Counted from the first letter of the stretch, positions 7,947 to 17,293 are shown. The stretch is 64,000 nt of DNA from Agromyces luteolus (GCF_009729855.1 NZ_WODA01000025.1:620001-684000), one strand, 5' to 3'. The notes: generated from the letters alone by a model not told the origin. Made by a program: numbers and translations.

Positions 7947-9319
7947 ACCCCTCGCTCACCGACACCTCGACGCTCCGCGAAGCCGGAACCGTGCTCCTGC
8001 CCGGCGATCCCGGCTACGACGTGGCGACCGTCCCCTGGAACCTCGCCGTCGTGCAACGCCCCGCGGCCGTCGCGGTGCCCCGCACGGCCGACGAGGTCGC
8101 CCGCGTCGTCGCTGCGGCCACCGCGCTCGGGCTGCGCATCGCGCCGCAGAGCACCGGCCACGGTGCCGCCGCGCTCGCAACCGGCTCGCTCCACGACGTC
8201 GTGCTCGTGCGCCTGCACGAGCTGACCGGCGTGACCGTCGACCCGATCGCCCGGACCGCCCGGGTGCTCGGCGGCACGCTGTGGCGCGACGTCGTCGAGG
8301 CCGCGGCCCCGCACGGCCTCGCCGCGCTGCACGGCAGCGCCGGCGACGTCGCGGTGGCCGGCTACGCGCTCGGCGGCGGCCTGTCGTTCTACGGTCGCGC
8401 GCACGGCCTGGCGTCGTCGCACGTGCGCGCCGTCGAGCTCGTGATCGCCGACGGCTCGATCGTCCGAGCGAGCGAGCACGAGCGCCCCGACCTGTTGTGG
8501 GCGCTCCGCGGCGGTGGCGGCGGGAACTTCGGCGTCGTCGTCGCGGTCGAGATCGACCTCATCCCGGTCGCCGACGTCGTCGCGGGCATGCTGCTCTGGG
8601 ACCTCTCGAAGGGGTCCGAGGTGACCCGGGCCTGGGCGCGCTGGACGGCCGACCTGCCGGAGTCCGCGACCACGTCGCTGCGCTTCCTGCGCTTCCCGCC
8701 CGACCCGGCGATGCCCCCGTTCCTGAGCGGTCGCAGCCTCGTCGTGATCGACGGCGCGATCCTCGAGGACGACGAACGGGCGGCGGAGCTGCTCGCTCCG
8801 CTCCGCGCGCTCGCACCCGAGGTCGACACGTTCGGGCGCATGCCGGCGGCGGGCCTCGTCGACGTGCACATGGACCCGCCGGACCCGGTCCCCGGCGTGA
8901 GCGATCACGCGATGATGACCGAACTGCCGGATGCGGCGATCGACGCGCTCGTGGCCGTCGCCGGCGCCGACGTCGAGATCCCGCTCATCTGCGCCGAGCT
9001 GCGTCACCTGGGCGGTGCGCTCGCGCGGTCCGGCGACGGCGCGCTCGCACGCCTCGACGGCGCCTACGCGCTGTTCGCCCTCTCGCCGGCCCCGACGCCC
9101 GAGATGGCGGCGATCGGCGAATCGGTCACGAGTTCGGTCGCGGCCGCACTCGCTCCCTGGGCGAACGGCACCGCGTTCCTCAACTTCGCCGACCGCGGGA
9201 TCGACGTCGCCACCGGGTTCGACGCCGACGCCTGGGCACGCCTCGTCGAGGTGCGGCGCACCGTCGACCCCGACGGCGTCTTCGCCGCCGCCCACCCGAT
9301 CGGCGATGGCCGGCGCTGA
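7943..9319 (+). CDS. FAD-linked oxidoreductase, berberine-bridge-enzyme type
   Basis: Flavoprotein of 458 residues. The N-terminal PCMH-type FAD-binding domain (about residues 35-205) contains STGHGA, whose His is the usual 8-alpha covalent FAD attachment site. The second attachment Cys of berberine-bridge enzymes is absent (SAGDVAVAGYALGGG), so single covalent attachment is expected. The C-terminus has a BBE-like segment with an FLNFAD motif near residue 412, where canonical members have Y-x-N-Y. The substrate is unknown; homologues oxidise alcohols, sugars or amines using oxygen. No signal peptide is seen. It is coupled to the RidA-like gene, consistent with disposal of a reactive imine or enamine product. 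Confidence 0.82.
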   Translation: MNPSLTDTSTLREAGTVLLPGDPGYDVATVPWNLAVVQRPAAVAVPRTADEVARVVAAATALGLRIAPQSTGHGAAALATGSLHDVVLVRLHELTGVTVDPIARTARVLGGTLWRDVVEAAAPHGLAALHGSAGDVAVAGYALGGGLSFYGRAHGLASSHVRAVELVIADGSIVRASEHERPDLLWALRGGGGGNFGVVVAVEIDLIPVADVVAGMLLWDLSKGSEVTRAWARWTADLPESATTSLRFLRFPPDPAMPPFLSGRSLVVIDGAILEDDERAAELLAPLRALAPEVDTFGRMPAAGLVDVHMDPPDPVPGVSDHAMMTELPDAAIDALVAVAGADVEIPLICAELRHLGGALARSGDGALARLDGAYALFALSPAPTPEMAAIGESVTSSVAAALAPWANGTAFLNFADRGIDVATGFDADAWARLVEVRRTVDPDGVFAAAHPIGDGRR

Positions 9320-9431
9320 GGTACGACCCGTCGGCCTCAGGCCAGCTCGAGCCGTGAGGCGTCGACCGAGCAGGCGGATGCCGCGTGCCGATCGCCCTCG
9401 TTCGAGGGCGGCCGGTGCGCGGCATCCGTTC

Positions 9432-9469
9432 TATATCGCATTGCGATATACCGTCGCGCGACATAGACT
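9432..9469 (+). promoter_or_regulatory. PadR-type operator overlapping a promoter
   Basis: TATATCGCA (9432-9440) and TGCGATATA (9442-9450) form a perfect 9-bp inverted repeat with one central base; a third partial half-site GCGACATAG follows at 9458-9466. TTGCGA (9441-9446) and TAGACT (9464-9469) are 17 bases apart and fit a -35/-10 pair, so a bound repressor would cover the promoter. The same TATATCGC half-site occurs in front of the PadR gene at 11080-11087. Confidence 0.6.
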
Positions 9470-9515
9470 CCGACCAGACCGAGACGCGGCATCCGCCGCA
9501 GTGGAGGTGGTCGGG

Positions 9516-9764
9516 ATGACCGAACGCAACGGACGCACGTGGTGGATCGCCGGCGCGATCGCCGCCTTCGCCGTCGGCGGCCTGTCATGGGTGCAGTCGG
9601 TCGGCTACTGGGTGCAGCGCGGAACGGGCGTCGCCGAGCCGGCATTCCTGTTCATCGACCACGACGGGCCGAGCGTGACCGGGGCGCTGCTCGGCACGGT
9701 GTTCCTGGCGATCGGCGCGCTCTGCGCGGTCATGGCGGGGCGCCGTTCGCGGCGCCGGGCGTGA
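9516..9764 (+). CDS. Small two-helix membrane protein
   Basis: Protein of 82 residues with two predicted transmembrane helices (about residues 9-27 and 55-72) joined by a polar loop, and an Arg-rich C-terminus that should stay inside. I do not recognise a family. The ATG at 9516 follows GGAGGTGG at ribosome-binding distance, and the gene lies behind the PadR-type operator, so it is a probable PadR target. It converges on the membrane-protein gene of the PadR operon. Confidence 0.6.
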   Translation: MTERNGRTWWIAGAIAAFAVGGLSWVQSVGYWVQRGTGVAEPAFLFIDHDGPSVTGALLGTVFLAIGALCAVMAGRRSRRRA

Positions 9765-9777
9765 CCCGGCGGCCGGG

Positions 9778-10680
9778 TCACGCCGGGCGCGGTTCGCGCG
9801 GCCTCGACTGCGCCCCGGACGGGGCAGGCGTGAGCGCGAGGCCGGCGCCGAGGAGGACCGACGTCACGGGCACGAGCCACACCGCGATCACCATCGCGGG
9901 TCCGCGGAGGAACACCTCCATCGACACGCCGCTCGCGAAGCCGAGGAGTGCGACGCCCAGCAGCAGCGCGAGGCTGCCCACGACCGCGAGGGGCGCGAAG
10001 CTGAGCGCGCCGAGGGCGCGAGTGCGGACGGCGATGACGCCGGCGGCGATGAGGACGCCGAGGATCGAGAGGAATCCGGCACCGAGCAGGATGCTGCCGA
10101 CGAGGTCGGACGCACCCCGCCACGGCGAGACGGTCGGCAGGGCGTATGCGAACATGGCGGCGCCCCCGAGGCCGACCATCGCGCAGCCGACCACAGCCGC
10201 GATGCGCAACGTCGACACGGTCGCGGCTGCGGCGGCGGAGAGCCGATGCACGAGCGCGAGCAGCCCGATCGCGGTCAGCAGGGCGCCGACGAGCACGATC
10301 GTCGGGTGCACGGCGACGTCGCTCGAGTCGAATCCGACCACGGCGCCGGTCCCGCGGACCAGGCCCCAGAACCCGTAGCTCGAGTAGCTCGCCACGATCA
10401 TGGGCAGGCCGATCGCCGTCGCGATGCCGGCCCCGAGGCCGGCGAGGTTGAAGTGCATGACGGACTCCTTCCGTGCGTGTTCCCGCATCGCCGCCAGCAG
10501 CAGGTCGGCGACGATCCGCGTCCGCGCCGACCGCGCGGACCCGGCACCCTGCGACTGCGCCTCGCGCACGGTGTCGCGGGCGAGCACCCGGATCTCCTCC
10601 CCGTACTCGGAGCGGAACTCCCCCGGCAGCATCAGCATCGCGGCACCGAACAGGCGCCCCTCGATGCCCGGCGTGGACAT
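9778..10680 (-). CDS. PadR-linked polytopic membrane protein
   Basis: Protein of 300 residues. The N-terminal ~75 residues are soluble and resemble the small prefix domain often found on permeases encoded beside PadR regulators (LPGEFRSEYGEEIRVLARD). About seven hydrophobic segments follow, then a short Pro/Arg-rich tail. There is no ABC motif and no ATPase gene next to it, so transport is not shown. Its ATG overlaps the stop of the PadR gene (ATGA), so the two are translated together and should be under the same repression. Confidence 0.65.
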   Translation of the reverse strand: MSTPGIEGRLFGAAMLMLPGEFRSEYGEEIRVLARDTVREAQSQGAGSARSARTRIVADLLLAAMREHARKESVMHFNLAGLGAGIATAIGLPMIVASYSSYGFWGLVRGTGAVVGFDSSDVAVHPTIVLVGALLTAIGLLALVHRLSAAAAATVSTLRIAAVVGCAMVGLGGAAMFAYALPTVSPWRGASDLVGSILLGAGFLSILGVLIAAGVIAVRTRALGALSFAPLAVVGSLALLLGVALLGFASGVSMEVFLRGPAMVIAVWLVPVTSVLLGAGLALTPAPSGAQSRPREPRPA

Positions 10681-11045
10681 CAGACCTCACCCCACCCCGT
10701 GAGCAGTCGCTTGAGGGCCGCCTGGCGGGCGAGCGCCGCCACCCGAGCGGCCTCGGCCGACGCGACGCGCTCGCCGAGGCCGGTGATGCGGTAGTACTTG
10801 CGCCGCTCGTCGTCGAGTTCGGGGTCGACCCGCGTCGCCGCCTCCTCGATGAGCCCCAGCCCACGGAGTCGCTTGATCGCGCCGTAGAGCGTGCCGGGCG
10901 CGAGCACGATCGACCCCTCGGTGCGCTCGCGCACCTCGCGCATGATGCCGTACCCGTGCCGCTCCTCGTCGGCGAGCGAGAGCAGGATGTGGAAGACCGG
11001 CTCGGTCAGCGGGAGCAGGTCCTTCGGCTGGGTCTCGGCGCTCAT
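10680..11045 (-). CDS. PadR-family transcriptional regulator
   Basis: Regulator of 121 residues with the PadR winged helix: LTEPVFHILLSLADEERHGYGIMREV, then LAPGTLYGAIKRLRGLGLIEE, then RRKYYRITGLGERV and a C-terminal helix for dimerisation. The start is the ATG at 11045 with GAGGAG at good spacing; the longer open frame to 11177 would read through the operator region and is not used. The promoter in front shows TGACGC and TACATT 17 bases apart, overlapped by the inverted repeat at 11063-11100, so autorepression is likely. The inducer is unknown. Confidence 0.88.
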   Translation of the reverse strand: MSAETQPKDLLPLTEPVFHILLSLADEERHGYGIMREVRERTEGSIVLAPGTLYGAIKRLRGLGLIEEAATRVDPELDDERRKYYRITGLGERVASAEAARVAALARQAALKRLLTGWGEV

Positions 11046-11062
11046 CGTCTCCTCGATCGTCG

Positions 11063-11100
11063 AATGTATCGAACTGCGGTATATCGCGTCACGATACATT
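11063..11100 (-). promoter_or_regulatory. PadR promoter and operator
   Basis: AATGTATCG (11063-11071) and CGATACATT (11092-11100) are a perfect 9-bp inverted repeat 20 bases apart. Between them lies GCGGTATATCGC, an imperfect palindrome sharing TATATCGC with the site at 9432. On the minus strand, TGACGC and TACATT form a promoter with a 17-base spacer covered by these repeats. Confidence 0.6.
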
Positions 11101-11257
11101 CCGGCGAACTGGACGTCAAGGGTTCGCGCCGGCGCTCGAACCTGCATCGCGAGCTCGGCCGAACCTGCCGGAGGCAACCATCCCGTAACGGCGCCCCTCT
11201 GAGCGAGATCCGCCCAATAGTGTGAGGTGCCAGAACCGAACAGAGGACCCTGCCGCC

Positions 11258-12904
11258 GTGCGAACCCGAACCATCGCCCTTTTTGCTGCCATCCTGCTCT
11301 CCACGGGGATCGCCGCGCCCTCCGCGAGCGCCGACACGACGGCCACCAGGACCCTTTCCGGGTCGATCACCCGGCCGCTGCTCGCCGACGGGACGCGGCC
11401 GTCCACCGAGTGCTGGGTCGACCTCGTGCCCGTCGGATGGTACAGCGGTGCGTACGAGAGCGCGTACCTCACGGCCAACGGCTGCTCGGCCTACGGCTTC
11501 AACAACGTGGGATCGGGCGAGTACACGGTGCAGGTGGTGCCCGCGACCGCCGCCACGACCTACGCCGACACCTGGCTCGGGGACACGCCCTTCCCCGATC
11601 GCGCCCAGACCGTCACCGTCGAGTCCGAGAGCGTCTCCGGCCTCGACATCGAGCTCCTCCCTGCCGGCGGGATCTCGGGAACCCTTGCCGTCCCGTCATC
11701 CGGCGCCGCGCCGACCGGCCCTCTGGCCGCCTACGCCTACCTCATCGACGAGGAGACCGGAGCAACCACGCTCGCCGACTGGGCCGAGGCCGCTTCGGAC
11801 GGCACCTACGCCATGGGCCGCGTTCCGGCGGGACGCTACACCGTCGAGTTCGCCGACGCCGGGAATCCCCCGACCCTGCGCGACGCGTTCCTCGGGGGCG
11901 CAGCGGCGATCGACTCCGCGACCGTGTTCGATGTCACGGCCGGTGCAGTGACGGGGAACATCGACGGCGGGCCGATCCCGCTCGAGCGAACCGTGCAGCG
12001 GCTCGCCGGACCGGATCGGTTCGCGACGTCCGCGGCGATCGCACGACGCTTCGCACCCGGTGTCCCCGTGGTCTACCTCGCGAACGGCCTCAACTGGCCG
12101 GACGCCCTGAGCGCCGGACCCGCCGCGGCGCATCAGGACGGCGTGCTGCTGCTCACCCGCCAGGACGTTCTCCCGAGCGTCATCGCAGCAGAGCTCGAGC
12201 GGCTCGCACCGGAGCGCATCGTGGTCGTCGGTGGCCCGGCGGCCGTGAGCGATGCCGTGTACGCGCAGGTCGCCGAGGCGGCGCCGACGGTGACGAGGGT
12301 GTGGGGTGCGGACCGCTACGCGACCTCCCGGGCGATCATCCGGGACGCGTTCGGCGAGCGGATCCCGAGCCGGTCGATCGTCATCTCGACCGGTCGCGCC
12401 TTCCCCGACGCGCTCTCCGGCGGAGCCCTCGCTGCGCTGTGGGACTCGCCCCTGCTCCTGATCGACGGCCGGGCATCGGAGTTGAACCCGGAGACGAGGT
12501 CGTTCCTCTGGGGCACGAACTTCCTCGGCATGGCGATCATCGGCGGCGAGGCCGCCGTGACTACTTGGCTCCAGGACCAGCTCGAGCACTTCACGAACTA
12601 CAGCTCGTCCGAGCGCATCGGCGGCGCCGATCGCTACGACACGAACCGACGGGTCGTCGAGCGCTTCCCAGCCTGGGCGCCCGAGGCTGGCGCGGCGATC
12701 GTGGCGAACGGCACCGGCTTCGCCGACGCGCTCGGCGGGGTCGCCCTCAGCGGCTCGACCCGAGCTCCGCTCGTCCTGACGCCGAGTCGCTGCATTCCAC
12801 GAGCAAGCCTCGAGGCGGCGCTGGCTGCCCGCGCCATGGACTGGCAACTCCTCGGTGGGACCGCGTCGCTGGATGCCCGCGTCGAAGCCCTCACTGCCTG
12901 CTGA
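11258..12904 (+). CDS. Secreted cell-wall-binding repeat 2 (CWB2) protein
   Basis: Predicted exported protein of 548 residues. The signal peptide runs from VRTRTIAL to about ASA at residue 26. A beta-sandwich region with two Cys residues and a carboxypeptidase-regulatory-like segment follows (GGISGTLAVP, GRYTVEFAD). The C-terminal ~310 residues hold three CWB2 (PF04122) units, marked by RLAGPDRFATS, RVWGADRYATS and RIGGADRYDTN with matching FPDALSGG or FADALGGV motifs. Such triplets anchor proteins to anionic wall polymers, which fits the glycopolymer locus further along. The GTG at 11258 is chosen because the signal peptide starts there and GAGGA precedes it. Confidence 0.88.
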   Translation: MRTRTIALFAAILLSTGIAAPSASADTTATRTLSGSITRPLLADGTRPSTECWVDLVPVGWYSGAYESAYLTANGCSAYGFNNVGSGEYTVQVVPATAATTYADTWLGDTPFPDRAQTVTVESESVSGLDIELLPAGGISGTLAVPSSGAAPTGPLAAYAYLIDEETGATTLADWAEAASDGTYAMGRVPAGRYTVEFADAGNPPTLRDAFLGGAAAIDSATVFDVTAGAVTGNIDGGPIPLERTVQRLAGPDRFATSAAIARRFAPGVPVVYLANGLNWPDALSAGPAAAHQDGVLLLTRQDVLPSVIAAELERLAPERIVVVGGPAAVSDAVYAQVAEAAPTVTRVWGADRYATSRAIIRDAFGERIPSRSIVISTGRAFPDALSGGALAALWDSPLLLIDGRASELNPETRSFLWGTNFLGMAIIGGEAAVTTWLQDQLEHFTNYSSSERIGGADRYDTNRRVVERFPAWAPEAGAAIVANGTGFADALGGVALSGSTRAPLVLTPSRCIPRASLEAALAARAMDWQLLGGTASLDARVEALTAC

Positions 12905-12926
12905 TCCGGCCCCTCCGCGCGTTCCC

Positions 12927-13856
12927 TCAGGCGTGCGTCGTCGATTCGCGGCGCCCGCGACCCGACGGCTCGAGCTGGAAGGTCGAGTGCTCGACATCGA
13001 AGTGCTCGTCGAGGCATCCGCCCAGCTCGTCGAGCAGCGCGCCGACCCGCCCCTCGGCGAACACGGCGGGCTCGACCTCGACGTGCGCGCTGAAGACGTG
13101 GGCGCCGGTCGTGATCGCCCAGACGTGCACGTCGTGCACGGCGACCACGCCGTCGGTGCCGAGGATGTGGTCGCGGATCTCCGCGACATCCGTCTCGACG
13201 GGCACCGACTGGCTGAGCACGCGCATGACGTCGCGCAGCAGCACGAGGGCCCGCGGCACGATGAGCCCGGCGATGAGCAGCGACGCGATCGGGTCGGCGG
13301 CGTCCCATCCCGTCGTCACGATCACGATCGCCGCGGCGATCACGAGCACCGAGCCGATCGTGTCACCGAGCACCTCGAGGTAGGCGCCGCGCAGGTTGAT
13401 CGACTGCGACGCGCCGCCGCGCAGCACGAGGAGCGCCGCGATGTTCGCGAGGAGCCCGACGATCGCGATCACGAGCATCGGCCCGCCCGCGACCTCGTGG
13501 GCCTCGCCCGTCGCGCCCGAGGCGAGCCGGCCGATCGCGCTCGCGGTCACCGCGACCGCGACGACGACGAGCAGCACGCCGTTGAAGAGCGCCCCGAACA
13601 CCTCGAACCGCCGGAACCCGTAGGTCTGCCGGTCGTTCGCCGGCCGCGCGGCGACGATCGCCGCACCGAGCGCGACGACGAGGCCGAGCAGGTCGCTCGT
13701 CATGTGCCCGGCGTCGGCGAGCAGCGCGAGCGAGCCGGTCAGCAGGCCGCCGACGACCTGCACGACGACGAACGCCGCGATGATCGCGATCGCGATCCCG
13801 AGGCGGCGGCGGCCGGCGGCATGCGCGTCGGCGGCGTGGTCGTGCGAGTGTCCCAT
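12927..13856 (-). CDS. Cation diffusion facilitator (CzcD/ZitB-type) exporter
   Basis: Membrane antiporter of 309 residues that should export zinc or a related ion in exchange for protons. It has a His-rich N-terminus (MGHSHDH), about six transmembrane helices and a C-terminal cytoplasmic metal-binding domain (HDVHVWAITTG). The helix-2 metal site HxxxD is present (H51, D55); in helix 5 the expected His is Glu (E161, with D165 kept), a deviation from the canonical HxxxD/HxxxD zinc site. The ATG at 13856 is preceded by TACGCT ending 7 bases upstream, so the mRNA is probably leaderless. It converges on the CWB2 gene. Confidence 0.86.
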   Translation of the reverse strand: MGHSHDHAADAHAAGRRRLGIAIAIIAAFVVVQVVGGLLTGSLALLADAGHMTSDLLGLVVALGAAIVAARPANDRQTYGFRRFEVFGALFNGVLLVVVAVAVTASAIGRLASGATGEAHEVAGGPMLVIAIVGLLANIAALLVLRGGASQSINLRGAYLEVLGDTIGSVLVIAAAIVIVTTGWDAADPIASLLIAGLIVPRALVLLRDVMRVLSQSVPVETDVAEIRDHILGTDGVVAVHDVHVWAITTGAHVFSAHVEVEPAVFAEGRVGALLDELGGCLDEHFDVEHSTFQLEPSGRGRRESTTHA

Positions 13857-14081
13857 CCCCTCAAGCGTAGGCACGGATGGCGCGGCCCGCCGTTGATGGG
13901 AACGAGACCCGTTCTCACGCCCGCTCTGCCGGTCCGGCGCTGTCCGGCGCCCGGACGGCGTCGAGCTCGGCGACGCGCACGCGCATCGACCTCGTGACGC
14001 GTGGAGACGTTCGCGTTTCGTCATGTGCACGCCGGCGCACATGAGCCGTATGCACGCTCACGCCGGCGGACCCGTTCGGCG

Positions 14082-14702
14082 TCAGCCGAACCGCGCGACG
14101 CGCTCCAGCTCGGGCAGCAGCGCCCGGAACGCGCGCGCCCGGTGGCTGTGCGCGTTCTTCACCTCGGGCGCGAGCTCCGCGGCCGACACGTCGAAACCGT
14201 CGGGCAGGAAGATCGGGTCGTACCCGAACCCGTTCACGCCCGCGCGCTCGGTCGCGATGCGCCCGGGCCACGTGCCGACGGCGGCGAACTCGTGCCCCTC
14301 GCCGCCCGCGGCATCCGGCACCACCAGGGCGATCGTGCAGTGGAAGTGCGCGGTCCGGTGCGGGTCGCGGATGTCGCCGAGCTGCGCGAGCAGCAGCTCG
14401 AGGTTCGCCTCCGCACCGCGGCCGGGGCCGGCCCAGCGCGCCGAGAAGATGCCGGGCGAGCCGCCCATGACGTCGACCGCGATGCCGGAGTCGTCGGCGA
14501 GCGCGATGCGACCCGTGTGGGATGCCGCGGCGCGCGCCTTGATGAAGGCGTTCTCGTCGAACGACGTGCCGTCCTCGACGGGCTCGGGCCCGTCGTACGG
14601 CAGCACGGTGAGGCCCGGCAGGGCGTCGCCGAGGATGTGCTGGAACTCGGCGACCTTGTGCGCGTTGTGCGTAGCGAGGACGACCTCGAGCAGCTGCGGC
14701 AT
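14082..14702 (-). CDS. rdgB: XTP/dITP diphosphatase (RdgB/HAM1)
   Basis: House-cleaning nucleotide pyrophosphatase of 206 residues that hydrolyses dITP, XTP and ITP to monophosphates. Motifs seen are VVLATHNAHKVAEF at the N-terminus, SFDENAFIKARAAA, LADDSGIAVD with the catalytic Asp pair, GFGYDPIFLPDG and the closing SHRARAFRAL. The length is normal. It is the last gene of the murI-rph-rdgB operon, 14 bases after rph. Confidence 0.93.
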   Translation of the reverse strand: MPQLLEVVLATHNAHKVAEFQHILGDALPGLTVLPYDGPEPVEDGTSFDENAFIKARAAASHTGRIALADDSGIAVDVMGGSPGIFSARWAGPGRGAEANLELLLAQLGDIRDPHRTAHFHCTIALVVPDAAGGEGHEFAAVGTWPGRIATERAGVNGFGYDPIFLPDGFDVSAAELAPEVKNAHSHRARAFRALLPELERVARFG

Positions 14703-14716
14703 CCGTCGACCCCGGA

Positions 14717-15508
14717 TCAGCTCGCGGCGCCCGCGCCGGCGCCCGCCGCGCCCGCCCCGCCGAGCGACGCCTCGAGCGCCGCGCGCTGGATGGCGGCCAG
14801 CTCGGTCGTGCCAGCGAGGGCGAGGTCGAGCAGCGCGTCGAGCTCACGTCGATCGAACGGCGCGCCCTCGGCCGTCCCCTGCACCTCGACGAAGAGCCCG
14901 CGGCCGGTCGCGACGACGTTCATGTCGGTCTCGGCACGCACGTCCTCGACGTAGGCGAGGTCGAGCATGGGCGTGCCGTCGATGATGCCGACCGAGACCG
15001 CCGACACGGTGTCGATGAGCGGCGTCGCCTTCTGGGCGATGAACTTCCTGCCCCGGGCCCACTCGATGGCGTCGGCGAGTGCGACGTAGGCGCCCGTGAT
15101 CGCCGCGGTGCGCGTGCCGCCGTCGGCCTGCAGCACGTCGCAGTCGATCTGGATGGTGTTCTCACCGAGCGACTTCATGTCGACCACGGCGCGCAGGCTC
15201 CGGCCGATGAGCCGGCTGATCTCGTGCGTGCGGCCGCCGATGCGGCCCTTGACCGACTCGCGGTCGTTGCGCGTGTTCGTCGAGCGCGGCAGCATCGCGT
15301 ACTCGGCGGTGACCCAGCCCTTGCCCTTGCCGGTCATCCAGCGCGGAACGCCGTTGGTGAAGCTCGCGGTGCAGAGCACCTTGGTGCTCCCGAACGAGAT
15401 GAGCGCGCTGCCTTCGGCGTGCGTGCTCCAGCCGCGCTCGATGACGACGTCGCGGAGCGCGTCGGGGGTGCGGCCGTCGGCGCGCACGAGGTCGGGGGTC
15501 TCGGTCAC
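14717..15508 (-). CDS. rph: Ribonuclease PH
   Basis: Phosphorolytic 3'-5' exoribonuclease of 263 residues that trims tRNA 3' ends. It shows the family blocks [78 protein letters not shown] and the C-terminal [11 protein letters not shown]. The last ~15 residues are a Gly/Ala tail. The GTG at 15508 overlaps the murI stop (GTGA), so translation is coupled; the longer open frame upstream is an artefact of GC-rich sequence. Confidence 0.95.
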   Translation of the reverse strand: MTETPDLVRADGRTPDALRDVVIERGWSTHAEGSALISFGSTKVLCTASFTNGVPRWMTGKGKGWVTAEYAMLPRSTNTRNDRESVKGRIGGRTHEISRLIGRSLRAVVDMKSLGENTIQIDCDVLQADGGTRTAAITGAYVALADAIEWARGRKFIAQKATPLIDTVSAVSVGIIDGTPMLDLAYVEDVRAETDMNVVATGRGLFVEVQGTAEGAPFDRRELDALLDLALAGTTELAAIQRAALEASLGGAGAAGAGAGAAS

Positions 15509-16359
15509 TTCGGTCTCCTGTCGATGGCGGATGCCGCGGCGGCGGCGGGCAGCGTGAGGGCACCGGTCTGCACGAGCTCGACCTGCGAGATCTCGGGGCC
15601 GATGAGCCGGTGGGCGAGGTCGAGGAACGCGGCGCTCGAGCCGCCCGTCGCCTCGAATCGGTGCAGGGGCGGTTCGGGCGATCGGCGCTCGAGACCCTGC
15701 GAGACGAGCACGCGGTAGACGTCGTTCGCGGTCTCGACGTCGCTCGATACGAGGCTCACTCCCTCCCCCATGACGTACGAGATCGCGCCCTTGAGGAACG
15801 GGTAGTGCGTGCAGCCGAGCACGAGCGTGTCGACGCCCGCCGCGCGGAGCGGCGCGAGGTACTCCTCGGCGACGGCGAGCACCTCGGGCCCGGTCGTCAC
15901 GCCGGACTCGACGAACTCGACGAAGCGCGGGCACGCGGCCGACGAGAGCTCGAGGTGCGGCGCGGCCGCGAACGCGTCGTCGTACGCCCGCGACTGCACG
16001 GTCCCGGCGGTGCCGATCACGCCGACGTGCCCGTTGCGGGTCGCCGCGACGGCCCGCCGCACGGCGGGCTGGATCACCTCGACGACCGGCACGTCATAGC
16101 GCTCGCGCGCATCGCGGAGCATGGCCGACGACGCGGTGTTGCAGGCGATCACGAGCATCTTCACGCCCTGCGCGACGAGGTCGTCGAGCACGGCGAGCGC
16201 GTAGCGGCGCACGTCGGCGATCGGCTTGGGCCCGTAGGGCGAGTGCTCGAGGTCGCCGACGTAGAGGATCGACTCGTTCGGGAGCTGGTCGCGCACCGCG
16301 CGGGCGACGGTGAGGCCGCCGACCCCCGAGTCGAAGATCCCGATCGGTGCATCACTCAC
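15505..16359 (-). CDS. murI: Glutamate racemase
   Basis: Cofactor-independent racemase of 284 residues making D-glutamate for peptidoglycan. The acid/base Cys pair is present in ACNT (C73) and GCTH (C183), with FDSGVGG (D10) and [11 protein letters not shown] near the N-terminus. The start is a GTG at 16359; a TAGGCT hexamer ends 8 bases upstream. It is the first gene of the operon with rph and rdgB, an order common in Actinobacteria. Confidence 0.94.
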   Translation of the reverse strand: MSDAPIGIFDSGVGGLTVARAVRDQLPNESILYVGDLEHSPYGPKPIADVRRYALAVLDDLVAQGVKMLVIACNTASSAMLRDARERYDVPVVEVIQPAVRRAVAATRNGHVGVIGTAGTVQSRAYDDAFAAAPHLELSSAACPRFVEFVESGVTTGPEVLAVAEEYLAPLRAAGVDTLVLGCTHYPFLKGAISYVMGEGVSLVSSDVETANDVYRVLVSQGLERRSPEPPLHRFEATGGSSAAFLDLAHRLIGPEISQVELVQTGALTLPAAAAASAIDRRPK

Positions 16360-16375
16360 GAGCCACCAGCCTAGA

Positions 16376-17287
16376 TCAGGCGGGCGGCGCGCCGGCCCCG
16401 ATCGCGCCCCCGGTCGCGCCCCCGGTCGCGCCTGCCGCGTACGCCGCCCGCACCGCGCGGGCGATGCGCCCCGACGACGGGTGCCGGTGGTTCCGGTGCC
16501 ACGCGAGGCGCACCTCCATCGGCGGCGCGTCGTCGATCGGCACGAACACCACGCCGGGGCGCGGCAGGTGGTGGGCGGTCGCCTCCGAGGTGACGCCGAT
16601 CGCGTCGCCGGCGGCGATGAGGTCGAGCCACTCCTCGACGTCGCCGCTCCAGGTGAGGGGCGGCGCCGCGACCCCCCGCGCCTCCCAGAGCTCCCGCGTC
16701 GTGGTGCCCGATCGGCGGTCGACCGCGACCTCCCACGGGGTGAGGTCGGCGAGCGAGACGGCCTCGCGGTCGGCCAGCGGATGGTCGATGGGCAGCGCCG
16801 CGACCCGCTGCTCGCGCCCGACGACCTCCGACTCGAGTTCGGGCGGGAGCACCGGGTGCCGCACGACGGCGAGGTCGACGTGCCCGTCGAGGAGCCCGGC
16901 GTCGCGCGAGTTGATGCGCACGAGGCGGATCGGGGTCGCGGGGCGGGCGCGGTTCCACGCGCGGAGCACTGCCGTGGTGTGCGCCCCGAGCGCGGCCCAG
17001 GCGTACCCGACCCGGATCACGGCGCGCTCGCCGCGGAGGGACGCGACGGCGCGGTCGAGTTCCGCCGTGATCCGCCGCGCGACGCCGGCGAGCATGGTGC
17101 CGGCCTCGGTCGGCTCGACGCGCCGCGTGGTCCGATGCATGAGCGTCGCGCCGACCTCACGCTCGAGCGCCGCGAGCGACCGCGAGACCGCGGCCTGCGA
17201 CATCCCGAGCCGGTCGGCGGCGGCCGTGAACGATCGCTCGTCGTCGACGGCGATGAGGACGCGGAGGTGGCGCAGCTCCAGTTCCAT
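16376..17287 (-). CDS. LysR-family transcriptional regulator
   Basis: Regulator of 303 residues. The N-terminal winged helix ([38 protein letters not shown]) is followed by a periplasmic-binding-protein-like effector domain from about residue 88. The C-terminal tail is a Gly/Ala repeat ([14 protein letters not shown]). It is divergent from the EamA transporter gene across 68 bases containing a CAATG/CATTG dyad, so it probably controls that transporter. The ATG at 17287 has TACGCT ending 6 bases before it. Confidence 0.88.
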   Translation of the reverse strand: MELELRHLRVLIAVDDERSFTAAADRLGMSQAAVSRSLAALEREVGATLMHRTTRRVEPTEAGTMLAGVARRITAELDRAVASLRGERAVIRVGYAWAALGAHTTAVLRAWNRARPATPIRLVRINSRDAGLLDGHVDLAVVRHPVLPPELESEVVGREQRVAALPIDHPLADREAVSLADLTPWEVAVDRRSGTTTRELWEARGVAAPPLTWSGDVEEWLDLIAAGDAIGVTSEATAHHLPRPGVVFVPIDDAPPMEVRLAWHRNHRHPSSGRIARAVRAAYAAGATGGATGGAIGAGAPPA

Positions 17288-17293
17288 GCAGTG

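Noticed and set aside
11045-11177. Extended N-terminus of the PadR protein
   Set aside because: It would place coding sequence over the promoter and operator dyads; the ATG at 11045 has a good ribosome-binding site and starts at the conserved winged-helix region.
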